Made by a program: the position numbers and the translations under genes. Of a stretch of 18,361 bases of DNA, positions 14,415 to 18,361 are shown in pieces. Under the pieces are notes generated by a model. That model was given only the letters and a program-made list of their open reading frames with translations, was not told the origin of the DNA and made no database searches. The DNA is from Mailhella sp. (GTDB taxonomy: Bacteria; Desulfobacterota; Desulfovibrionia; Desulfovibrionales; Desulfovibrionaceae): assembly GCA_017411945.1 (NCBI GenBank), contig JAFQPD010000079.1:1-18361 (forward strand), read 5' to 3'. Each line of letters opens with the position of its first letter. The stretch's first letter is position 1.

Positions 14415-15731
14415 ATGCGTGTTCTGATGCTTGGATGGGAATTCCCGCCTCATATCAGCGGCGGTCTTGGCACTGCCTGCCTCGGTATCACTCAGGGCCT
14501 CACGGAAAAGGGCGTCGACCTCACCTTCATCCTGCCCAGCATGAAGGACGATGGAAAGAGCCAGTCTGAAGCCAAACTGCGCTCCGCTTCCGGCGTGCCC
14601 ATCTCCCACGCGCTCAAGAAGGCCGTGGAACAGGTGCGCCAGCAGAAGAAGCACGACGAGTTCACCGAACTGCTCATGCGCCCGGTGAACGCCCGCCTGC
14701 ACCCCTACGGCTACGACTACTCCCAGAGCGTGGACGCCAACGCCTTCAACGGCGACGACATCGCCGAGATCAGCCATTTCCACGGCGGCTACAAGGACGA
14801 CCTCATGGATGAAGTGTACCGCTTCTCCACTGCCGCCGCCGCTGTGGTGCTCGAAGAGAACGCCAAAAAGAAGGCCGACGTCATCCACGCCCACGACTGG
14901 ATGACCTACCCCGCCGCCACCATAGCCAGCCGCCTTTCCGGCCTGCCCTTCGTGGCCCACCTGCACGCCACCGAATTCGACCGCTGCGGCGACAACGGCT
15001 GGGACGTCATCTACGGCATCGAACGCGACGGCCTCCACGCCGCCGACCATGTCATCGCCGTTTCCGAACGCACCAAGCGCATCGCCGTGGAACGCTACGG
15101 CGTGCCGGAACACAAGGTCTCCGTGGTCTACAACGGCGCCTTCCTGAACGAAGACATCCCCACCTTCGAGATCCCCGAAGCCATCAAGAACGAGAAGCGC
15201 GTGCTGTTCATGGCCCGCATCACCTTCCAGAAGGGCCCGGAATATTTCGTCGAGGCCGCCCGCCTCGTGCTCAACGAAATGCCCAACACCCGTTTCATCA
15301 TGGCCGGCAGCGGCGACCTGCTCCCCCGCATGATGAAGCGCGTGGCCGAACTGCGCATGGGCAGCCAGTTCCACTTCCCCGGCTTCATGCGCGGCAAGAA
15401 CGAAGTGTACCGCATGTACTCCATGGCCGATCTTTTCGTCATGCCCAGCGTGTCCGAACCCTTCGGCATCGCCCCTCTGGAAGCCCTGCAGTGCGGCGCG
15501 CCCATCCTCATCTCCAAGCAGTCGGGCTGCGCCGAAGTGCTCCCCGCCGCCCTCACCGTGGACTACTGGGACGTGCGCCGCATGGCCGACCGCATCATGG
15601 ACTGCCTGAACTACCCCGTCATGGCCCAGGAAAGCCTGCGCCAGTGCCAGGCCGACCTCCAGCTCCTCACCTGGGGCCGCGCCGCCGAGGGCATACTCCA
15701 GGCCTACTCCCACGTCTGCCCCAACGCCTAA
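14415..15731 (+). CDS. GT4/GT5-like glycosyltransferase of the glucan operon (glycogen synthase-like)
   Basis: A 438-residue GT-B-fold glycosyltransferase. It opens MRVLMLGWEFPPHISGGLGT, the donor-loop glycine motif shared by GT5 starch/glycogen synthases and GT4 enzymes. A long acceptor-side domain (1-240) includes DVIHAHDWMTYPAA. The C-terminal domain has MARITFQKGPEYFVEAA (about 267-283) and SEPFGIAPLEAL with the E-X7-E pair Glu348 and Glu356. It probably transfers glucose from a nucleotide sugar to a growing alpha-glucan, or primes one. A GGGGGAG site precedes the ATG. It lies between the debranching enzyme and the GH57 gene, an order also known from other bacterial glucan clusters. Whether it is the polymerase or an accessory enzyme is unclear, because a GT3 synthase follows. 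Confidence 0.88.
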   Translation: MRVLMLGWEFPPHISGGLGTACLGITQGLTEKGVDLTFILPSMKDDGKSQSEAKLRSASGVPISHALKKAVEQVRQQKKHDEFTELLMRPVNARLHPYGYDYSQSVDANAFNGDDIAEISHFHGGYKDDLMDEVYRFSTAAAAVVLEENAKKKADVIHAHDWMTYPAATIASRLSGLPFVAHLHATEFDRCGDNGWDVIYGIERDGLHAADHVIAVSERTKRIAVERYGVPEHKVSVVYNGAFLNEDIPTFEIPEAIKNEKRVLFMARITFQKGPEYFVEAARLVLNEMPNTRFIMAGSGDLLPRMMKRVAELRMGSQFHFPGFMRGKNEVYRMYSMADLFVMPSVSEPFGIAPLEALQCGAPILISKQSGCAEVLPAALTVDYWDVRRMADRIMDCLNYPVMAQESLRQCQADLQLLTWGRAAEGILQAYSHVCPNA

Positions 15732-15745
15732 GCGAGGTGTGAGCC

Positions 15746-16939
15746 ATGCCTTCCGTATGTTTTTACTTTCAGGTGCATCAGCCCTACCGGCTGCGCGAAT
15801 TCCGCTTCTTCGACATCGGCGTTGACAACGACTATGAAGATGTGGAAAAAAACCGCGCTGTGATGCAGAAGGTGGCCGCCAAGTGCTACCTGCCCATGAA
15901 CGCCCTCATGCTTGAACTCATCAAGCGTCATCAGGGCCGCTTCCGCATCTCCTTCTCCATGACCGGTTCGTTCATCGAGCAGTGCCTCGAATACGCCCCC
16001 GAAGTTCTGGAAAGCTTCAAGAAGCTGGCGGATACCGGCTGTGTGGAATTCCTTGACGAAACGGACAACCACAGCCTTTCCTTCATCTTCTCTGAAGACG
16101 AATTCCGCGCCCAGGTGGCCCGCCACCGCAAGCGCATGGAAGAGCTGTTCGGCCAGAAGCCGCGCGCCTTCCGCAATACCGAGCTCGTCTACAGCAACAG
16201 CATCGCCCGCATCGCCGAAGACATGGGCTACGACGTCGTCCTCGCCGAAGGCGTGGACAGCATCCTCGACTGGCGCACGCCCGACTTCGTGTACCACCCC
16301 GAGGGATGCGGCCGCATCAAGCTGATGATGAAGAACCACAAGCTCTCCGACGACATCGCTTTCCGCTTCTCCGACCATTCGTGGGAGCACTACCCCCTCA
16401 TGGCCGAAACCTTCGCCGGCTGGCTGAAGGGAATGAAGGGCGGCAGCGACGTCATCAACCTCTTCATGGACTACGAGACCTTCGGCGAACATCAGTGGGC
16501 CGACACCGGCATCTTCGACTTCATGCGGGCCCTGCCCGACTTCGTGCTGGCCGACCCTGATTTCGACTTCCTCACTGTCTCGGAAGCCGCCGACCGCTAT
16601 CCCGCCCGCGGCTGGATAGACGTGCCTTACTATACTTCGTGGGCCGACGCCGAGCGCGACATTTCCGCCTGGATACGCAACGACATGCAGAAGGACGCCT
16701 TCCGCGCCCTCTACGAGTGCCAGTTCCTTGCCGCGCGAGTGGACGACTCTGAACTTCTGGAAGACTGGCAGAGACTGCAGTGCTCCGACCACTTCTATTA
16801 CATGTGCACCAAGTCCGCAGCAGACGGCAACGTGCACAAGTACTTCTCCCCGTACAAGGCCCCTGCGGACGCGTACGTCAACTTCATGAACGTTCTGGCA
16901 GACTTCCGCATTCGCCTGCTCGCGAAGGTCGGCCAGTAA
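15746..16939 (+). CDS. Glycoside hydrolase family 57 enzyme (alpha-amylase/glucanotransferase or branching type)
   Basis: A 397-residue GH57 protein. The family's first motif is seen as FQVHQPYR (8-14). The nucleophile region reads FRNTELVY with Glu146, and the acid/base region FMDYETFGEHQ with Asp242. SFSMTGSFIEQ (69-79) and DHSWEHYPL (210-218) match other conserved blocks. The protein lacks the extra C-terminal domains of long GH57 branching enzymes, so it is near the minimal catalytic size. Members act on alpha-1,4-glucans as amylases, 4-alpha-glucanotransferases or branching enzymes. In this operon, which otherwise lacks a branching enzyme, a branching or transfer role is plausible. It begins 14 bases after the upstream gene, with GAGGTG before the ATG. 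Confidence 0.9.
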   Translation: MPSVCFYFQVHQPYRLREFRFFDIGVDNDYEDVEKNRAVMQKVAAKCYLPMNALMLELIKRHQGRFRISFSMTGSFIEQCLEYAPEVLESFKKLADTGCVEFLDETDNHSLSFIFSEDEFRAQVARHRKRMEELFGQKPRAFRNTELVYSNSIARIAEDMGYDVVLAEGVDSILDWRTPDFVYHPEGCGRIKLMMKNHKLSDDIAFRFSDHSWEHYPLMAETFAGWLKGMKGGSDVINLFMDYETFGEHQWADTGIFDFMRALPDFVLADPDFDFLTVSEAADRYPARGWIDVPYYTSWADAERDISAWIRNDMQKDAFRALYECQFLAARVDDSELLEDWQRLQCSDHFYYMCTKSAADGNVHKYFSPYKAPADAYVNFMNVLADFRIRLLAKVGQ

Positions 16940-16964
16940 AAATAAGCATAAGACCATCGACAGA

Positions 16965-16999
16965 CCCCGCTCCCTCCTCAAAAAAAGGGGGGAGCGGGG
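16965..16999 (+). other. Strong GC hairpin between the GH57 and GT3 genes
   Basis: CCCCGCTCCC (16965-16974) pairs perfectly with GGGAGCGGGG (16990-16999), with a few more pairs possible inside and an A-rich loop. No T-run follows, so it is not a normal terminator. It lies in a 93-base gap inside the operon and may block RNA decay or separate expression of the GT3 gene from the genes before it. Confidence 0.6.
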
Positions 17000-17032
17000 C
17001 GTCGTGTTCTTCAAATCACCTTTGGAGACCCA

Positions 17033-18361
17033 ATGAACCAAACTCCTCGTACCCACCTTTTCGAGGTGAGCTGGGAAGTGTGCAACAAGGTCGGCGGCAT
17101 CTATGAAGTCGTCGCCAGCAAGGCGCAGCAGGCCATACGCGCCTTCGACGGCGAATACTTCCTCATCGGCCCCGACACCAAGCACAACACCGAGTTCACC
17201 GAAACGGACGAGCCCTGCTGGGATGCCATCCGCTACGCCCTCAGGGACAAGGACCTGCGCTGCCGTTTCGGCCGCTGGGAGATCCCCGGCCGCCCCCGTG
17301 TCATCCTCGTGGATTTCAACGGCCGCCACGACTCCAACCAGCTCCTGCGTCAGCTCTGGGAACGCTTCGGCGTCGACTCCCTTTCCGGCAGCTGGGACTA
17401 CATCGAGCCCGTGTCCTTCAGCTACACCTGCGGCGAAGTCATCGCCACCATCCATCAGGTTCTGTCCGCCCGCGAAAAGATCCACGGCATAGCCCACTTC
17501 CATGAATGGATGTGCGGCGCCGGCATCCTCGCCCTGAAGACGCTCGCCCCCTTCATCGGCACCGTGTTCACCACTCACGCCACCGTGCTCGGCCGCTCCC
17601 TCTGCGGCAACGGCATCGACATCTATGCCCGCATGGCCGAGATCTCTCCCTCCCAGGAAGCTTCCCGCTTCAACGTGGTGGCCAAGTGCTCCATGGAGAC
17701 CGTGAGCGCCCGCGAAGCCGATATCTTCACCACTGTGAGCGGCATCACCGCTGAAGAAGCCCGCTACTTCCTCGGCCGCCAGCCCGACGTGGTCACCACC
17801 AACGGCCTCGACCTCACCGCCATTCTCGACTACAGCAAGGAGCGCGAACTGGCCAGGAAGAACCGCGCCTCCATGCTCGCCCCTGTGAACAAGCTCCTGC
17901 GCCGCGAACTGCCCGAAGACACCCGCGTCCTCATATGCTCCGGCCGCTACGAGCATCACAACAAGGGCGTGGACCTCTTCATCGACGCTCTCGCCAGGGC
18001 CAAGGAGACCCTCAAGGGCACCGGCAAGAAGGTGCTGGCCCTCATGCTCATGATGGGCGGCCACACCGGCCCCGACGCCAACGCCGTGAACGGCGACGCC
18101 TCCGTGCATGCTGATGCCGCTCATCCCGAGTACGGCTTCCTCACCAGCCACAAGCTCTACGGCGCTGAGCACGACCCCATCCTGAACACCTGCCGCCGCC
18201 TCGGCCTGAACAACACCGAGGACGACCCCGTGCAGGTGCTCTTCGTGCCCGCCATGCTCGACGGCAAGGACGGCTTCTTCAACATGCCGTACTTCGACGT
18301 GCTTTCCAGCGGCGACCTCGGCGTGTTCCCCTCCTGGTACGAACCCTGGGGCTACACTCCC
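17033..18361 (+). CDS. GT3-type glycogen synthase (C-terminal end cut by window edge)
   Basis: The first 443 codons of a glycogen synthase of the eukaryote-like GT3 type, which adds glucose from a nucleotide sugar to alpha-1,4-glucan. The diagnostic N-terminus reads FEVSWEVCNKVGGIYEVV (9-26). IAHFHEWMCGAGIL and FTTHATVLGRSL (about 155-187) match the GT3 first Rossmann domain. The second domain begins near 295 with ICSGRYEHHNKGVDLFIDAL. The window ends inside the E-X7-E catalytic segment (YEPWGYTP). A GGAG site lies upstream of the ATG at 17033. With the upstream GT4/GT5-like gene, the operon has two synthase-type enzymes of different families. No frameshift or stop is seen in the visible part. 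Confidence 0.93.
   Translation, partial: MNQTPRTHLFEVSWEVCNKVGGIYEVVASKAQQAIRAFDGEYFLIGPDTKHNTEFTETDEPCWDAIRYALRDKDLRCRFGRWEIPGRPRVILVDFNGRHDSNQLLRQLWERFGVDSLSGSWDYIEPVSFSYTCGEVIATIHQVLSAREKIHGIAHFHEWMCGAGILALKTLAPFIGTVFTTHATVLGRSLCGNGIDIYARMAEISPSQEASRFNVVAKCSMETVSAREADIFTTVSGITAEEARYFLGRQPDVVTTNGLDLTAILDYSKERELARKNRASMLAPVNKLLRRELPEDTRVLICSGRYEHHNKGVDLFIDALARAKETLKGTGKKVLALMLMMGGHTGPDANAVNGDASVHADAAHPEYGFLTSHKLYGAEHDPILNTCRRLGLNNTEDDPVQVLFVPAMLDGKDGFFNMPYFDVLSSGDLGVFPSWYEPWGYTP

Noticed and set aside
15728..18172. 814-residue open frame on the minus strand opposite the GH57 and GT3 genes
   Set aside because: It is a GC-bias shadow: low-complexity Gly/Ala/Val/His-rich translation with no domain, lying opposite two clear enzymes.

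Overview
The window looks like a piece of chromosome from a high-GC, Gram-negative anaerobe, most likely a relative of Desulfovibrio (Desulfovibrionaceae, Desulfobacterota). This is inferred from the gene set (DksA with its zinc finger, TatA, a lipoprotein HtrA-type protease, an NFACT/RqcH-like protein, a GH57-type alpha-glucan cluster) and from the strong G/C bias at third codon positions. I could not run a search, so the taxon is not proven.

Layout. Bases 1-587 (minus) hold the start of an AGCS sodium:amino-acid symporter. Its leader (about 590-925) contains a good promoter, a glycine riboswitch and an intrinsic terminator in that order, so the transporter is very probably controlled by glycine through transcription termination. 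Next comes a periplasmic-facing lipoprotein serine protease (minus), then a 676-base stretch with no long gene. Inside that stretch a + strand promoter drives a leader with four successive stem-loops, leading to a 43-residue single-pass membrane protein and two strong terminators. tatA (minus) and an unrecognised gene coupled to a HAD phosphatase (plus) diverge from a short intergenic region. They are followed on + by dksA (TTG start), an NFACT-family gene and an AI-2E-family permease.

At 8662-9555 a lone Mrr-type restriction endonuclease gene is visibly AT-richer than its neighbours and looks acquired. A bidirectional terminator separates it from a minus-strand operon read right to left: glucokinase, a DMT/EamA permease and PncC (CinA C-terminal type).

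From 12276 to the right edge runs an alpha-glucan (glycogen) operon on +: GH133-type debranching enzyme, GT4/GT5-like glycosyltransferase, GH57 enzyme and a GT3-type glycogen synthase cut by the window edge. The glucokinase is divergently transcribed from it and could phosphorylate glucose released by debranching. The shared 233-base divergent region carries a perfect 12-base palindrome and a dense set of TTTCG motifs.

Most of the window is ordinary housekeeping sequence. The points most worth a second look are the structured leader plus 43-aa membrane protein, the glycine riboswitch with its alternative pairings, and the repeat-rich control region of the glucan cluster. I see no CRISPR array, rRNA, tRNA, insertion sequence or prophage.
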